Position numbers and translations under genes: made by a program
In this document: positions 43,698-54,145 of the stretch, in pieces
Position numbering within the stretch: position 1 is the stretch's first letter
Layout: every line of letters begins with the position of its first letter
The notes under the pieces: model-generated
What the model saw: the letters and a program-made list of their open reading frames with translations, nothing else
Told to the model about the DNA's origin: nothing
Databases searched by the model: none
Assembly (NCBI RefSeq): GCF_014643375.1
Contig: NZ_BMJJ01000003.1
Location: 124,001 to 188,000, forward strand
Direction of reading: 5' to 3'
Length of the DNA stretch: 64,000 bases
Source: Aureimonas glaciei
GTDB lineage: Bacteria; Pseudomonadota; Alphaproteobacteria; Rhizobiales; Rhizobiaceae

Positions 43698-45419
43698 TCA
43701 GGCGGTCTGGGCCGGGGCCGACAGCGGCGCGCGGAAGCTGACGCGGTTGCGCCCGTCGGACTTCGCCGCATAGAGGGCGACGTCGGCTCGGTGGATGACG
43801 TCCTCGATGTCGCGGTCGTCGCGGGTGACGAGCGTGGTGCCGACGCTGACGGTCACTTTCAGCGCCTGTCCCTCCCAGAAGGTCGGCGATTCCTCGATGC
43901 GCCGCCGGATGCGCTCGCCCCAGACGGCGACGCCGGTCTCGTCGACGTCGAGCAGGAAGACGACGAACTCCTCGCCGCCGAAGCGGGCGATGCGGTCGCC
44001 GGCGCGCAGCGATTTCGAGACGATCGTCGCCAGCTCGGTGATCACCGCGTCGCCGGCGGCATGGCCGAACGTGTCGTTGATCGCCTTGAAGTGGTCGATG
44101 TCGATCATCATCACGCCGAACCTGCGCTCGTGGCGCTGCGAGGCGGCATGCGCCTCGGCGGCGAAGCCGCGAAAGCCGCGGCGGTTGAGCAGACCCGTCA
44201 TCGGGTCGGTCTCGGCCAGCCGGCGCAGCTGGGTGATGGCCTGTTCCGAGCGTCCCGCCTTTGCCAGCGCCTCGCTGAGATGGCTCTCGGCGAAGTCGAT
44301 GCGCCGCACGAGCGAGCGCAGTGAGTTGGACAGGCGGATGATGTCGAGCGAGCCCGACTGGCGGTCGATCAGCGCCATCGTCGGATCGCGGCCGATCCGG
44401 TCGGCATTGTCGGCCAGGAGCGACAGCGGGCGCATCACCCGCCCGGCGATCAGCGCCGCGGCGAGCGAGCTGGCGACGGCCGCGGCGAGGCCGATCAGGA
44501 AGATCGTCAGGATGGTCTCGTTGGCGTCGACGAGGGCGATCGTCATCGGCCGGCGGGCGACGACACGCCAGCCGAGGCCCTCATAGGTGTCGAAGCCGCG
44601 CGTGCCGACGGCGGCGACGAGAGCCTGCCCGTCGGAAATGTCCAGGCCCTCGTCGGCGGCCCCGCCGCCGGCGGTCGCCATCAGCTGCTCGGGCGTCAGG
44701 ACGGGGGCCGTCTCCGCGGGGCCGAGGACGATGGTCCCGTCTGCCGACGTCACCCAGAGGTCGGTCTGCAGCGCCGGATCGAGGCGCGCGAGCAATTGCC
44801 GGCGGATATCCCGGGCCCAGGCCCAGCTGAGATGGGCGCCGACCACGCCCATCACCCTGCCGCTCCGATCGCGCACCGGCGCGGCGACGTCGACGAGGCG
44901 GAAGGGATCGTCTCCCTCAGCCTGCGGCACCAGCTTGGCCAGGAGCTTCGCCTCGTGCACGTCCTGCACGGTGGGCCCCTTGAGTCCCTCGATGAACCAG
45001 GGGCGCGCCGCGACCGAAGCGCCCTCCAGCATCCGCCGCGTCGCCGCCCGCACCGTTCCGTCCGCGTCGGCGTAGCCGATCCAGGCATAGCTCGGCAGCG
45101 AATCCTGCATCTGGTCCAGGAAGGTGCCGATCTCGCCGGGACGGTCCCGCCAGACATCGGTCAGCGGCGCCAGATTGGCGAGGTTGACGATTTCGCGATG
45201 GCGTTCGAACATCTGCCGGTCGAGGCGCGAGGCCATGGTCTGCGCCAGCAGGCGGAGCTCGCCATTGGCCGCGTCGAGGGCGTGGTGGCGCACCACCGTG
45301 GCGGTCCCCAGGGTCATCACCGCCACGGTCGCCAGCGACAAGAGCACGGTCAGCGCGGCCGACTGCTGCCGGATGCTGAGGCGATCGCGCAGGCGCCGGA
45401 CCGACGACGGTAGTTTCAT
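43698..45419 (-). CDS. diguanylate cyclase with periplasmic dCache sensor
   Basis: A 573-residue membrane protein. Transmembrane helices at about 20-40 and 300-320 enclose a periplasmic dCACHE-type sensor (AWIGYADADGTVRAATRR, ARPWFIEGLKG). A HAMP-like linker leads to a GGDEF domain (about 405-565) with an intact GGEEF active site and an RxxD inhibitory site (RAGD) five residues before the catalytic stretch. It should make c-di-GMP under product control. The ligand of the sensor is unknown. Confidence 0.9.
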   Translation of the reverse strand: MKLPSSVRRLRDRLSIRQQSAALTVLLSLATVAVMTLGTATVVRHHALDAANGELRLLAQTMASRLDRQMFERHREIVNLANLAPLTDVWRDRPGEIGTFLDQMQDSLPSYAWIGYADADGTVRAATRRMLEGASVAARPWFIEGLKGPTVQDVHEAKLLAKLVPQAEGDDPFRLVDVAAPVRDRSGRVMGVVGAHLSWAWARDIRRQLLARLDPALQTDLWVTSADGTIVLGPAETAPVLTPEQLMATAGGGAADEGLDISDGQALVAAVGTRGFDTYEGLGWRVVARRPMTIALVDANETILTIFLIGLAAAVASSLAAALIAGRVMRPLSLLADNADRIGRDPTMALIDRQSGSLDIIRLSNSLRSLVRRIDFAESHLSEALAKAGRSEQAITQLRRLAETDPMTGLLNRRGFRGFAAEAHAASQRHERRFGVMMIDIDHFKAINDTFGHAAGDAVITELATIVSKSLRAGDRIARFGGEEFVVFLLDVDETGVAVWGERIRRRIEESPTFWEGQALKVTVSVGTTLVTRDDRDIEDVIHRADVALYAAKSDGRNRVSFRAPLSAPAQTA

Positions 45420-45439
45420 TCGGCAGGCATCCTTCCAAT

Positions 45440-45459
45440 CCCGGCGGAGTATCGCCGGG
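45440..45459 (-). terminator. small hairpin after purN
   Basis: CCCGGCG and CGCCGGG form a 7-bp stem around 6 bases, 12 bases after the purN stop. No U-tract, so the call is weak. Confidence 0.3.
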
Positions 45460-45470
45460 ACTTGCTAACA

Positions 45471-46097
45471 TCACCTTTCCGCAGCGTCGGCGAAAACCGC
45501 CTTCTCGCCCGACATCCGCACTGCGCCGCGCAGCACCATGGCCAAGGCCCGGGGATAGAGCGCGTGCTCGGCCTGGAGCACCCGGGCCGACAGGCTGTCC
45601 GGCGTGTCGCCGGTCTCCACCGGCACCGCGGCCTGGGCGATGATCGGGCCGCCATCCATCTCGAAGGTGACGAAATGCACCGTCGCGCCGTGGATCCGGA
45701 CGCCCGCCTCGATCGCCCGGCGGTGGGTCTCGAGCCCGGGAAACAGCGGCAGCAGCGAGGGATGGATGTTGATCATCCGGCCCTTGAAGCGGTCGACGAA
45801 ATCGGCCGAGAGGAGCCGCATGTAGCCGGCGAGGCAGACGATGTCGGCCCCCGAGGCCTCGATGGCGGCGATCACCGCCGCCTCGTGCGCGGCCTTGTCC
45901 GGATAGCCCTTGCGCGGCACGGCGACGGCATCGATGCCCTCCGCCCGGGCCGTCTCCAGCCCGGCGGCATCGGCGCGGTCGGCGATGACGGCGACGATCG
46001 CGCCGGGATAGCCCGGCGCCTTGGCCGCCTCGACCAGGGCCGCCATGTTCGAGCCGCGCCCGGAGATCAGCACGGCGACGCGCTGGACGGCCGTCAT
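45471..46097 (-). CDS. purN: phosphoribosylglycinamide formyltransferase
   Basis: A 208-residue folate enzyme of purine biosynthesis. It has VLISGRGSNMAAL for the phosphoribosyl group, LAGYMRLLS and NIHPSLLPLFPG with the catalytic Asn-His, and DGGPIIAQAAVPV for the formyl-folate site. ATG 46097 is chosen because homologues begin here. It follows purM by 25 bases on the same strand, so they form one operon. Confidence 0.95.
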   Translation of the reverse strand: MTAVQRVAVLISGRGSNMAALVEAAKAPGYPGAIVAVIADRADAAGLETARAEGIDAVAVPRKGYPDKAAHEAAVIAAIEASGADIVCLAGYMRLLSADFVDRFKGRMINIHPSLLPLFPGLETHRRAIEAGVRIHGATVHFVTFEMDGGPIIAQAAVPVETGDTPDSLSARVLQAEHALYPRALAMVLRGAVRMSGEKAVFADAAER

Positions 46098-46122
46098 CGG
46101 CCGGCCCCGGCCGGCAATGCTC

Positions 46123-47196
46123 TCACAGCGCCAGCTCGCCGTTGAAGGTGACCGCGGCACCTTCGCGGTGCAGGATGCGGCCGAGCGGCACGACGGTCTC
46201 GCCCTCGCTCTGCAGGATCGCGGAAACGGTCGCGGCCTCGGCGGCGGAGACGACGACGATCATGCCGATGCCGCAGTTGAAGGTGCGCAGCATCTCCTCC
46301 GCTGCGACGCCGCCGGCCTTGGCCAGCCAGCGGAAGACCGGCGGGGTGTCGACGGCGAAGAGATCGATGTCGGCCGAGAGGTGGTCGGGCAGGACGCGCG
46401 GAATGTTCTCGACAAAGCCGCCGCCGGTGATGTGGGCGAGCGCCTTGATGCCGTCATTGGACTGGCGGATCGCGGCGAGCAGCGGCTTCACGTAGATGCG
46501 CGTCGGCGCGATCAGCGCCGCCGCCAGGCTTGGGGCATCCGTCTCGAAAGGGGCGGGGGCATCGTAGGCGACGCCCGACAGAGCGACGATGCGGCGGACC
46601 AGCGAATAGCCGTTGGAATGCACGCCCGAGGAGGCGAGGCCGAGGATCATGTCGCCCTCGGCAAGATCGGCGCTCGGCAAGAGCTTTCCGCGTTCGGCGG
46701 CGCCCACGGCGAAGCCTGCGAGGTCATAGTCCTTCTCGGCGTAGAGGCCGGGCATTTCCGCCGTCTCCCCACCGATGAGGGCGCAGCCGGCCTGCCGGCA
46801 GCCCTCGGCGATGCCGGAGACGATCGCCTCGCCCTGCGCCGGATCGAGCTTGCCGGTGGCGAAATAGTCGAGGAAGAACAAGGGCTCGGCGCCCTGCACG
46901 ACGAGGTCGTTGACGCACATGGCGACGAGGTCGATGCCGATCGTGTCGTGGATGCCGGTGTCGATGGCGATCTTCAGCTTGGTGCCGACGCCGTCGTTCG
47001 CCGCCACCAGCACCGGATCGGTGAAGCCGGCCGCCTTCAGGTCGAACAGGCCGCCGAAGCCGCCGATCTCGCCGTCCGCCCCGGGCCGCCGCGTCGAGCG
47101 CACCAGCGGCTTGATCCGCCGCACCAGCTCGTTGCCGGCATCGATGTCGACACCCGCGTCGCGATAGGTGAGGTTGTTCGTGGTCTTGTCGGTCAT
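46123..47196 (-). CDS. purM: phosphoribosylformylglycinamidine cyclo-ligase
   Basis: A 357-residue AIR synthetase. Family motifs are [47 protein letters not shown] and [13 protein letters not shown]. It closes the imidazole ring before purN-dependent steps upstream in the pathway order. ATG 47196 is chosen; a 37-codon longer frame upstream lacks similarity and would lie in the divergent promoter. Confidence 0.95.
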   Translation of the reverse strand: MTDKTTNNLTYRDAGVDIDAGNELVRRIKPLVRSTRRPGADGEIGGFGGLFDLKAAGFTDPVLVAANDGVGTKLKIAIDTGIHDTIGIDLVAMCVNDLVVQGAEPLFFLDYFATGKLDPAQGEAIVSGIAEGCRQAGCALIGGETAEMPGLYAEKDYDLAGFAVGAAERGKLLPSADLAEGDMILGLASSGVHSNGYSLVRRIVALSGVAYDAPAPFETDAPSLAAALIAPTRIYVKPLLAAIRQSNDGIKALAHITGGGFVENIPRVLPDHLSADIDLFAVDTPPVFRWLAKAGGVAAEEMLRTFNCGIGMIVVVSAAEAATVSAILQSEGETVVPLGRILHREGAAVTFNGELAL

Positions 47197-47409
47197 CGTC
47201 TCGCGCCCCGTTTTGCCGCGAAGTGACACGGATCGACCATTTGGGGCAAGACCTTGGGCGCTCGCGCTGGCGATATCGTGGGGGGTTGCGAGGCTTCCGA
47301 CCGGCATCGGGGCAATGCCCGCCGCCGCTCTCTTGACCTTGCCCCGGGAGGCTGCCTATCTCCCCCGGAGTGCCGGATTGCGGCGGGGACGACTGCCGGG
47401 GGCATCGAC

Positions 47410-48588
47410 ATGTCGGACATCACAACCAATCGCGGCCGGCTGTTTCGCCGCCAGCTGATGTTCTGGGGCATCGGCGCGCTGCTGACGGTGGCGATGCTCT
47501 ATGTCTTCTCCGGCGTTCTCCTGCCCTTCGTCTTCGGCATGTGCCTCGCCTATTTCCTCGATCCCGTCGCCGACTGGATGGAAAAGCGAGGGCTGTCGCG
47601 GCTGATGGCGAGCATCGTCATCCTGCTCCTGTTCATCGTCGTCATCGCCGCCGTGCTGTTGATCCTCGTGCCGGTGATCGGCGGCCAGGTCGGTTCCTTC
47701 GTGCAGCGCCTGCCGGACTATCTCGGCAGGCTCCAGGCGCTGGCGGACAGCGCCCGAACCGGCCCGCTGGCCTGGCTGTTCGAGGGCAGCGAGCCGCTGC
47801 AGCAGGACTACAGCAAGATCGTCGCCGACAGTTCGGGCGTCGTCACCACGGTCCTCGGCTCGCTCTGGACCTCGAGCATGGCGGTGGTGAATTTTCTGTC
47901 GCTGTTCGTGGTGACGCCCGTCGTCGCCTTCTACCTCCTGCTCGATTGGGACCGGATGGTCGCCAAGATCGATTCCTGGACACCGCGCCAGCATGTCGAC
48001 ACCGTCAGGCGCCTCGCCCGCGAGATCGACGCGGCCGTCGCCGGCTTCATCCGCGGGCAGGGCAGCCTCTGCCTCATCCTCGGCAGTTTCTACGCCATCG
48101 GCCTGACGATGATCGGCCTGAATTTCGGGCTCCTGATCGGCATGTTCGCGGGGCTGATCTCCTTCATCCCCTATGTCGGCTCCTTCGTCGGGCTGATCCT
48201 GGCGGTCGGCGTGGCCCTGGTGCAGTTCTGGCCCGACTACATCTGGATCATCGCGACGATGGTGATCTTCTTCGCCGGCCAGTTTCTGGAGGGCAACATC
48301 CTGCAGCCGAAGCTCGTCGGCGCCTCGGTCGGGCTGCATCCGGTCTGGCTGATGTTCGCGCTCTTCGCCTTCGGCGCGCTCTTCGGCTTCGTCGGGCTGT
48401 TGATCGCGGTGCCGGCCTCGGCGGCGATCGGCGTGCTGGTGCGCTTTGCCATCACCAAATACCTGCAGAGCGAGATGTATTTCGGCCGGACCATTGGGCA
48501 GGCCGGGACGCGGATCGAGACGCTGGAGGGGCATTCCATGCAGGTCATGGTCGAGAACGGCTTCAAGCCGGACAGACCAAAGCCTTGA
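47410..48588 (+). CDS. AI-2E family transporter (PerM-like permease)
   Basis: A 392-residue inner-membrane protein with about 7-8 hydrophobic helices, beginning RRQLMFWGIGALLTV and including VVAFYLLLDWDRMVAKID, FIPYVGSFVG and VGASVGLHPVWLMFALF, which are family signatures. Despite the name, most members do not export AI-2; some act as Na+/H+ antiporters. ATG 47410 is chosen because the extra 52 codons upstream are GC-rich shadow. It stands before hdaA, as in many Hyphomicrobiales. Confidence 0.88.
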   Translation: MSDITTNRGRLFRRQLMFWGIGALLTVAMLYVFSGVLLPFVFGMCLAYFLDPVADWMEKRGLSRLMASIVILLLFIVVIAAVLLILVPVIGGQVGSFVQRLPDYLGRLQALADSARTGPLAWLFEGSEPLQQDYSKIVADSSGVVTTVLGSLWTSSMAVVNFLSLFVVTPVVAFYLLLDWDRMVAKIDSWTPRQHVDTVRRLAREIDAAVAGFIRGQGSLCLILGSFYAIGLTMIGLNFGLLIGMFAGLISFIPYVGSFVGLILAVGVALVQFWPDYIWIIATMVIFFAGQFLEGNILQPKLVGASVGLHPVWLMFALFAFGALFGFVGLLIAVPASAAIGVLVRFAITKYLQSEMYFGRTIGQAGTRIETLEGHSMQVMVENGFKPDRPKP

Positions 48589-48656
48589 ATAGCGGGCATA
48601 TCCGCCAATCGGGCTTGCGTCGCGGCCGGCGTAAACTAGCCTGACAGGTGAAAAAG

Positions 48657-48671
48657 GCGCACTATTTGCGC
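48657..48671. promoter_or_regulatory. short palindrome upstream of hdaA
   Basis: GCGCA-CTATT-TGCGC lies in the only AT-rich part of the spacer between the permease and hdaA. It could be part of a promoter or operator; weak evidence. Confidence 0.25.
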
Positions 48672-48732
48672 ATTCTGCGATCGACCTGTCCGACCCGTGA
48701 CAGGACCACCGCCAGGAGAGGGCCGACGAACC

Positions 48733-49485
48733 GTGACCGCGTCCAGACCTGCCCAGCTTCCCTTCGACCTGCCGCATCGGCCGTCGCTGGCGCGTGACGA
48801 CCTGATCGTCACCGACGCCAACCGCCTGGCCGTCTCGGCGATCGACAGCTGGCCGGACTGGGGACATCCGGTGCTCCTCATCGTCGGGCCGCCCGGCTCC
48901 GGCAAGTCGCACCTCGCCGCCGCCTGGGCGGAAATGTCGGGCGCCACGGGTTTTTCGGGCGGTGTCGCGGCGTCCCCCTTCCGGCTGGTGATCGACGACA
49001 TCGATCGCGCGCCGGCCGACGAGACGGCGATCTTCGGGGCGGTCAACGCCGCCCGCCTCGGCGGCGGCTTCGTCCTCGCCACCGCCCGCGTCCGTCCCTC
49101 CGAGATGGCGCTCGGCCTGGCGGACCTGCGCTCGCGCCTGCAGGCGGCGACGCTGGTCGAACTGGGGCGGCCGGACGATGCCCTGCTCGTCGGCGTGCTG
49201 TCGAAACTCTTCGCCGATCGCCAGATCGCCATCGACCCCAAGCTGGTGCACTATCTGTCCGTGAGGATGGAGCGTTCGCTGGAGCAGGCGAGCCGCCTCG
49301 TCGCCGCCGTCGACCGCGAGGCGCTGGCCTCGAAGGAGAAGGTTTCGCGGGCGCTGCTGCAGCGCGTGCTGGAGCGCACCGGCCTCTCGCCGGCGACCGA
49401 CGAGGCATCCGGCTCGACGCCACCCGCGGCCGCGACGCGGCACGATGACATCGCCCGCGGCCCGGTGCCGCCAAAGGAGGATTGA
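48733..49485 (+). CDS. hdaA: DnaA-related regulatory inactivator HdaA
   Basis: About 250 residues. AQLPFDLPHRPSLARDDLIV is the clamp-binding and start region of Hda proteins. GPPGSGKSHLAAAWAE is Walker A and LVIDDIDRA Walker B of the AAA+ domain. It stimulates hydrolysis of DnaA-bound ATP with the sliding clamp. GTG 48733 is chosen since homologues begin just before this clamp motif; an earlier in-frame GTG at 48697 is possible. Its last codons precede ppk by 3 bases. Confidence 0.85.
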   Translation: MTASRPAQLPFDLPHRPSLARDDLIVTDANRLAVSAIDSWPDWGHPVLLIVGPPGSGKSHLAAAWAEMSGATGFSGGVAASPFRLVIDDIDRAPADETAIFGAVNAARLGGGFVLATARVRPSEMALGLADLRSRLQAATLVELGRPDDALLVGVLSKLFADRQIAIDPKLVHYLSVRMERSLEQASRLVAAVDREALASKEKVSRALLQRVLERTGLSPATDEASGSTPPAAATRHDDIARGPVPPKED

Positions 49486-49488
49486 CGC

Positions 49489-52095
49489 TTGGACGATCAG
49501 GAAGGCAGCCAGCCAGCCCCTTCGCACGCCGACCTGACGCGCGCGGGCGCGACCAGCCCGAAGCCGCCCGCGGCCGCGCCCACCGCCAGGACGCCCGCCG
49601 ACGCCTCGACCGTGGCGGCGACCCCGACGGGTGCGAAGCCGGCGGCCAAGCGCGTGACGCGGGCAAGACCTGCCGCCCGGCCGCGCAAGCCGGCGGTCGG
49701 CAAGAACGGCAAGGACGCCGGGGCGCCGGCCCCGTCGCCGCGGGCGAAGCGGGCGCCGGCGGCTGCGGCTGCGCGCGGCACTGCCGCCGGCACCAAGCCG
49801 TCCTCGCCGAAGGCCGCGGGCGAGGGGGCCATGCCGACCGGACCCGCGGCGGAGGCGACGGCCGCCGACACCTCGGTGGCCAGCATCGCCGAACGCCTGG
49901 AGGCCAATTCGACGAGCGACCTGCCGCTGGTCGAGACGGTGATCACGCCGCAGAACGAGGAACTGCCGGCCGACCGCTTCATCAACCGTGAGATCTCCTG
50001 GCTGCAGTTCAACCGCCGGGTGCTCGAGGAATCGCAGAACGCCGCCCAGCCGCTGCTGGAGCGCGTCCGCTTCCTGTCGATCTCGGCCGGCAATCTCGAC
50101 GAGTTCTTCATGGTCCGCGTCGCCGCCATCGCCGCGCAGGTGCGCGAGAAGATCACCGCGCGCAGCGACGACGGGCTGACGCCGCAGGAACAGCTCGACA
50201 AGATTCTCGAGGATGTCGGCCGGCTGCAGGAGGAGCAACAGGCCTCGCTCGCCGATCTCGTCAAGGAGCTCCGGGCCGAGAACATCCTGATCGTCGGCGC
50301 CGGCGAATTGAAGAAGGACGAGCGCGCCTGGCTGGAGCAGCATTTCGACGACGCGATCTTCCCGGTGCTGACGCCCTTGTCGATCGACCCGGCGCACCCG
50401 TTCCCGTTCATTCCCAATCTCGGCTTCTCGATCGCGCTGGCGCTCGCCCGCGACCGCGACAAGCAGAAGATGAATGCGCTCCTGCGCCTGCCGGTGGCGC
50501 TGCCGCGCTTCGTCGAGATGCCGAAGAGCGAGAGCGGACAGCTGCGCTTCGTGCCGCTGGAAAGCGTCGTCGCTTTGTTCATCGGGCGGCTCTTCCCCGG
50601 CTACCGCGTGCGCGGCGCCGGCACCTTCCGCATCATCCGCGACAGTGACATCGAGGTCGAGGAGGAGGCCGAGGACCTGGTGCGCCTGTTCGAATCGGCG
50701 CTGAAGCGGCGGCGCCGTGGCCAGGTGATCCGCATCGAGTTCGATTCGGTGATGCCCGAGGACCTACGCGGCTTCGTCGCCGGCCAGCTCGAAGTGCCGG
50801 AAAACCGGGTGTCGGTGATGGACGGCATGCTGGCGCTGGAATCGGTGTCGCAGATCGTCAAGGCGCCGCGCGACGACCTGAAGTTCACCCCCTACATCCC
50901 GCGCTTTCCCGAGCGCATCCGCGAGCACAACGGCGACTGCTTCGCCGCCATTCGCGAGAAGGACATCGTCGTCCACCACCCCTACGAATCCTTCGACGTG
51001 GTGGCGCAGTTCGTCCGCCAGGCCTCGGTCGATCCGCACGTCATCGCCATCAAGCAGACGCTCTACCGCACTTCGAACGACTCGCCGATCGTTCGCGCGC
51101 TGATCGACGCGGCCGAGGCCGGCAAGTCGGTGACGGCGCTGATCGAGATCAAGGCGCGCTTCGACGAAGAAGCCAACATCAAGTGGGCGAGGGATCTAGA
51201 GCGCGCCGGCGTGCAGGTCGTCTTCGGCTTCATCGAGAAGAAGACGCATGCGAAACTCTCGCTGGTCGTCCGGCGCGAGGAGGGCAAGCTCGTCAACTTC
51301 GTGCACATCGGCACCGGCAACTACCATCCGATCACCGCGAAGATCTACACGGACCTGTCCTACTTCACGACCGATCCGGACATCGCGCACGACGTCCTCC
51401 TCGTCTTCAACTACATCACCGGCTATGCCGAGCCGGCGGATCTGCGCAAGCTGGCGGTGTCGCCGCTGAACATGCGCAAGCGCATCCTCGACGACATCGC
51501 CGCGGAGGTCGCGCATGTGAACGCGGGCCGGACCGGCCAGATCTGGATGAAGATGAACTCGCTGGTCGATGCCAAGATCATCGATGCGCTCTACCGGGCG
51601 AGCCAGGCGGGCGTCGAGATCGATCTCATCGTGCGCGGCATCTGCTGCCTGAGGCCCCGCGTGCCGGGCCTTTCCGACAATATCCGCGTGAAATCCATCG
51701 TCGGGAGGTTCCTCGAACACAGCCGCATCTTCTGCTTCGGCAACGGCTACGGCTTGCCTTCCGATCACGCCACCGTGTACATGGGCTCGGCCGACATGAT
51801 GCCGCGCAACCTGGATCGGCGGGTCGAGACCATGGTGCCGATCACCAACCCGACCGTGCACAGCCAGATCCTGTCGCAGATCATGCTGGGCAACATCCTG
51901 GACAACCAGCAGAGCTGGTCGGTCCTTTCCGACGGCACCTCGCGCCGCATCGTCGTCGCCGAGGGCGAGCAACCCTTCAACACCCAGCGTTATTTCATGA
52001 CCAATCCCAGCCTCTCCGGCCGCGGCAAAGCCCTGAAATCGGACGCCCCGAGATTGATTGCCAGACAACGTGCCGAACATTCCCGTTTTGACTGA
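49489..52095 (+). CDS. ppk1: polyphosphate kinase 1 with basic Ala/Pro-rich N-terminal extension
   Basis: An 868-residue enzyme that builds polyphosphate from ATP. The catalytic part starts at about residue 163 ([15 protein letters not shown]) and holds the N, head and two catalytic domains, with [18 protein letters not shown] and the phosphohistidine region [17 protein letters not shown]. The first 160 residues are Ala/Pro/Lys/Arg-rich and histone H1-like, absent from typical PPK1. The start is TTG 49489 with AAAGGAGG 8 bases upstream. It follows hdaA by 3 bases and overlaps ppx by 38. Confidence 0.93.
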   Translation: MDDQEGSQPAPSHADLTRAGATSPKPPAAAPTARTPADASTVAATPTGAKPAAKRVTRARPAARPRKPAVGKNGKDAGAPAPSPRAKRAPAAAAARGTAAGTKPSSPKAAGEGAMPTGPAAEATAADTSVASIAERLEANSTSDLPLVETVITPQNEELPADRFINREISWLQFNRRVLEESQNAAQPLLERVRFLSISAGNLDEFFMVRVAAIAAQVREKITARSDDGLTPQEQLDKILEDVGRLQEEQQASLADLVKELRAENILIVGAGELKKDERAWLEQHFDDAIFPVLTPLSIDPAHPFPFIPNLGFSIALALARDRDKQKMNALLRLPVALPRFVEMPKSESGQLRFVPLESVVALFIGRLFPGYRVRGAGTFRIIRDSDIEVEEEAEDLVRLFESALKRRRRGQVIRIEFDSVMPEDLRGFVAGQLEVPENRVSVMDGMLALESVSQIVKAPRDDLKFTPYIPRFPERIREHNGDCFAAIREKDIVVHHPYESFDVVAQFVRQASVDPHVIAIKQTLYRTSNDSPIVRALIDAAEAGKSVTALIEIKARFDEEANIKWARDLERAGVQVVFGFIEKKTHAKLSLVVRREEGKLVNFVHIGTGNYHPITAKIYTDLSYFTTDPDIAHDVLLVFNYITGYAEPADLRKLAVSPLNMRKRILDDIAAEVAHVNAGRTGQIWMKMNSLVDAKIIDALYRASQAGVEIDLIVRGICCLRPRVPGLSDNIRVKSIVGRFLEHSRIFCFGNGYGLPSDHATVYMGSADMMPRNLDRRVETMVPITNPTVHSQILSQIMLGNILDNQQSWSVLSDGTSRRIVVAEGEQPFNTQRYFMTNPSLSGRGKALKSDAPRLIARQRAEHSRFD

Positions 52096-53602
52096 CGTTT
52101 CCGTGCAGGGCCGGCTGCCGGGGAGAACCCCGGTCGCCGTCGTCGACATCGGCTCGAACTCGGTGCGTCTCGTCATCTACGAGGGCAACAGCCGCTCGCT
52201 GACGGTGCTGTTCAACGAAAAGGTGCTGTCGGGCCTCGGCAAGGGCCTGACCCAGACCAAGCGGCTCGACGAGCGTTCGGTCGCCAGCGCGCTGGCCGCG
52301 CTCGCGCGCTTCCGGGCACTGGCCGCCCAGGCCGGCGTTTCCGAGGTCTATCCGATCGCCACCGCCGCCGCCCGCGAGGCGACGAACGGTCCGGACTTCA
52401 TCGCCGCCGCCGAGGCCGCCATCGGTTGCAAGATCCACATCCTGTCGGGCGCCGACGAGGCACGCTACGCCGCCGAGGGCGTCGTCGCCGGCTTCCATGC
52501 GCCGGACGGCATCGCCGGCGATCTCGGCGGCGGCAGTCTCGAACTCGTCGACGTCGCCCGCGGCGAGATCCGCGAGGGCCTGACCCTGCCGCTCGGCGGC
52601 CTCCGGCTACAGGACATGTCGGGCAACGACATCGCCAAGGCCCGCAAGATCGCCGACAAGGAGATCGCCGGCTGCGCTTTGGCAGGCGCCGGCGAGGGCA
52701 GGCCGTTCTTCGCCGTCGGCGGCACCTGGCGGAACCTGGCCAAGCTGCACATGGAACAGGCCCGTTATCCCCTGCACGTGATGCACGGCTACGAGATCCC
52801 GATCGAGGGCGCGCTGGAATTCCTGGAGGCGGTCGCCAAGGGCGATCCCGACACGCTGCCGGGCATCGCCGCCGTCTCGCGCAGCCGCCGCGCGCTGCTC
52901 GCCTATGGCGCGGTGACGCTGCAGAGCGTCATCCGCTACGTCAAGCCGTCGAGCATCGTCCTCTCCGCCCTCGGCGTGCGCGAGGGGTTCTTGCATTCGC
53001 TCCTCAGCGAGGAGGAAAAGGCCAAGGACCCGCTGATCGAGGCGGCGTCCGAACTGTCGGTCCTGCGCTCGCGCTCGCCGCGCCATTCCACCGAGCTGGT
53101 CGACTGGAGCCGCCGCAGTTTTGAGATCCTCGGCATCGAGGAGACGCCCTATGAGGAGCGCCTGCGCGAGGCGGCCTGCCTTCTCGCCGACATCGGCTGG
53201 CGCGCCCATCCCGACTATCGCGGCAAGCAGAGCCTGTCGATCATCGCGCATGCCGCCTTCCCGGCGATCGACCATCAGGGCCGGGCCTTCCTCGGTCTCG
53301 CCAACTACTACCGGCACGAGGGCAATTTCGAGCAGGTGGCGGTGCCCGACATCGAAAACCTCCTGACCCCGCGCCTCCTGCAGCGCGCCCGCATCCTCGC
53401 CGCTTTGTTCCGCGCGACCTATCTGATGACGGCCTCGATGCCCGGCATCCTGCCGACGTTCAAATGGGCGCAGGATCCGCGCGGCGGCTTCGCGCTGGTG
53501 ATCCCGCCCGAACTTGGCGGCCTCGTCGGCGAGCGCCCGATCGGCCGGCTGGAGCAGTTCGGCAAGGTCGTCGAGCGCACGCTGCGCTTCGAGGTGCGGT
53601 GA
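52058..53602 (+). CDS. ppx: exopolyphosphatase, Ppx/GppA family
   Basis: A 514-residue enzyme that removes terminal phosphate from polyphosphate. [17 protein letters not shown] is the phosphate-1 motif and [12 protein letters not shown] the phosphate-2 motif of the ASKHA fold; the C-terminal half is the HD-like helical domain. The start is uncertain: TTG 52058 overlaps ppk by 38 bases, and TTG 52088 or later codons also work. Paired with ppk, it should balance polyphosphate. Confidence 0.92.
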   Translation: MPDNVPNIPVLTDVSVQGRLPGRTPVAVVDIGSNSVRLVIYEGNSRSLTVLFNEKVLSGLGKGLTQTKRLDERSVASALAALARFRALAAQAGVSEVYPIATAAAREATNGPDFIAAAEAAIGCKIHILSGADEARYAAEGVVAGFHAPDGIAGDLGGGSLELVDVARGEIREGLTLPLGGLRLQDMSGNDIAKARKIADKEIAGCALAGAGEGRPFFAVGGTWRNLAKLHMEQARYPLHVMHGYEIPIEGALEFLEAVAKGDPDTLPGIAAVSRSRRALLAYGAVTLQSVIRYVKPSSIVLSALGVREGFLHSLLSEEEKAKDPLIEAASELSVLRSRSPRHSTELVDWSRRSFEILGIEETPYEERLREAACLLADIGWRAHPDYRGKQSLSIIAHAAFPAIDHQGRAFLGLANYYRHEGNFEQVAVPDIENLLTPRLLQRARILAALFRATYLMTASMPGILPTFKWAQDPRGGFALVIPPELGGLVGERPIGRLEQFGKVVERTLRFEVR

Positions 53603-53651
53603 AAGGCGTGCCGATTACTGGCGAGCCGTCCGCGGCCTCGCGGAGACATCC

Positions 53652-53888
53652 ATGCTGAAATTTCTGTCCATCCTCCTCGCCGCCCTCATCGGCGGCGGGA
53701 TCTTCGCGGTCGGCCGCTGGTACGTCTACGCCGAGTACAGCGCGACGCCCTACGACGAGGTCGGCATCGCCCTCAACGGCACCATGCCCGCCCCCCTGAA
53801 CGCCTGGGCCTGCGCCCGCCTGCACGCGCGTTTCCCCGGCGCGCTGCCGCCGCTCGGTTGCGCGGCGGAAGGCGGCGGCTGGCGATAG
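53652..53888 (+). CDS. small membrane protein, unknown function
   Basis: A 78-residue protein with one N-terminal hydrophobic helix (MLKFLSILLAALIGGGIFAV) and a short periplasmic part with two Cys (ACARLHARF and GCAAEGG). It lies 49 bases after ppx on the same strand and may be in that operon. No known family recognised. Confidence 0.55.
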   Translation: MLKFLSILLAALIGGGIFAVGRWYVYAEYSATPYDEVGIALNGTMPAPLNAWACARLHARFPGALPPLGCAAEGGGWR

Positions 53889-53944
53889 GGATAGAGAGTG
53901 GTCGGGACCCGGCCGCTCATGCATCCAGCCGCCGACCCCTCAAC

Positions 53945-54065
53945 TTCGTCATCCCGGCCTTGAGCCGGGATCCATGCCGTGACGTCGAACGTGCCCGTTT
54001 CGGCACCGAATGACCTGCGTCATCGTCTGGGCATGGATCCCCGCGCTTCGCGCGAGGATGACGAC
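53945..54065. repeat. ATCCCGGC-family inverted repeat
   Basis: TCATCCCGGCCTTGAGCCGG at about 53949 and a diverged inverted copy (CATGGATCCCCGCGCTTCGC) at about 54031 lie in the spacer behind the small membrane protein and the convergent rnd gene. Confidence 0.6.
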
Positions 54066-54145
54066 GCCAGGGAGGTCCGCGTCTCTCACAGGGCCGCGGT
54101 TGCGCTATGGTGCCGGGCGGCGGCGGGCGCGGCCACCAGGGCGGC

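Noticed and set aside
47356-50397. 1,013-codon minus-strand open frame
   Set aside because: Opposite the permease, hdaA and ppk1, which all have clear family motifs; composition is that of an antisense shadow.
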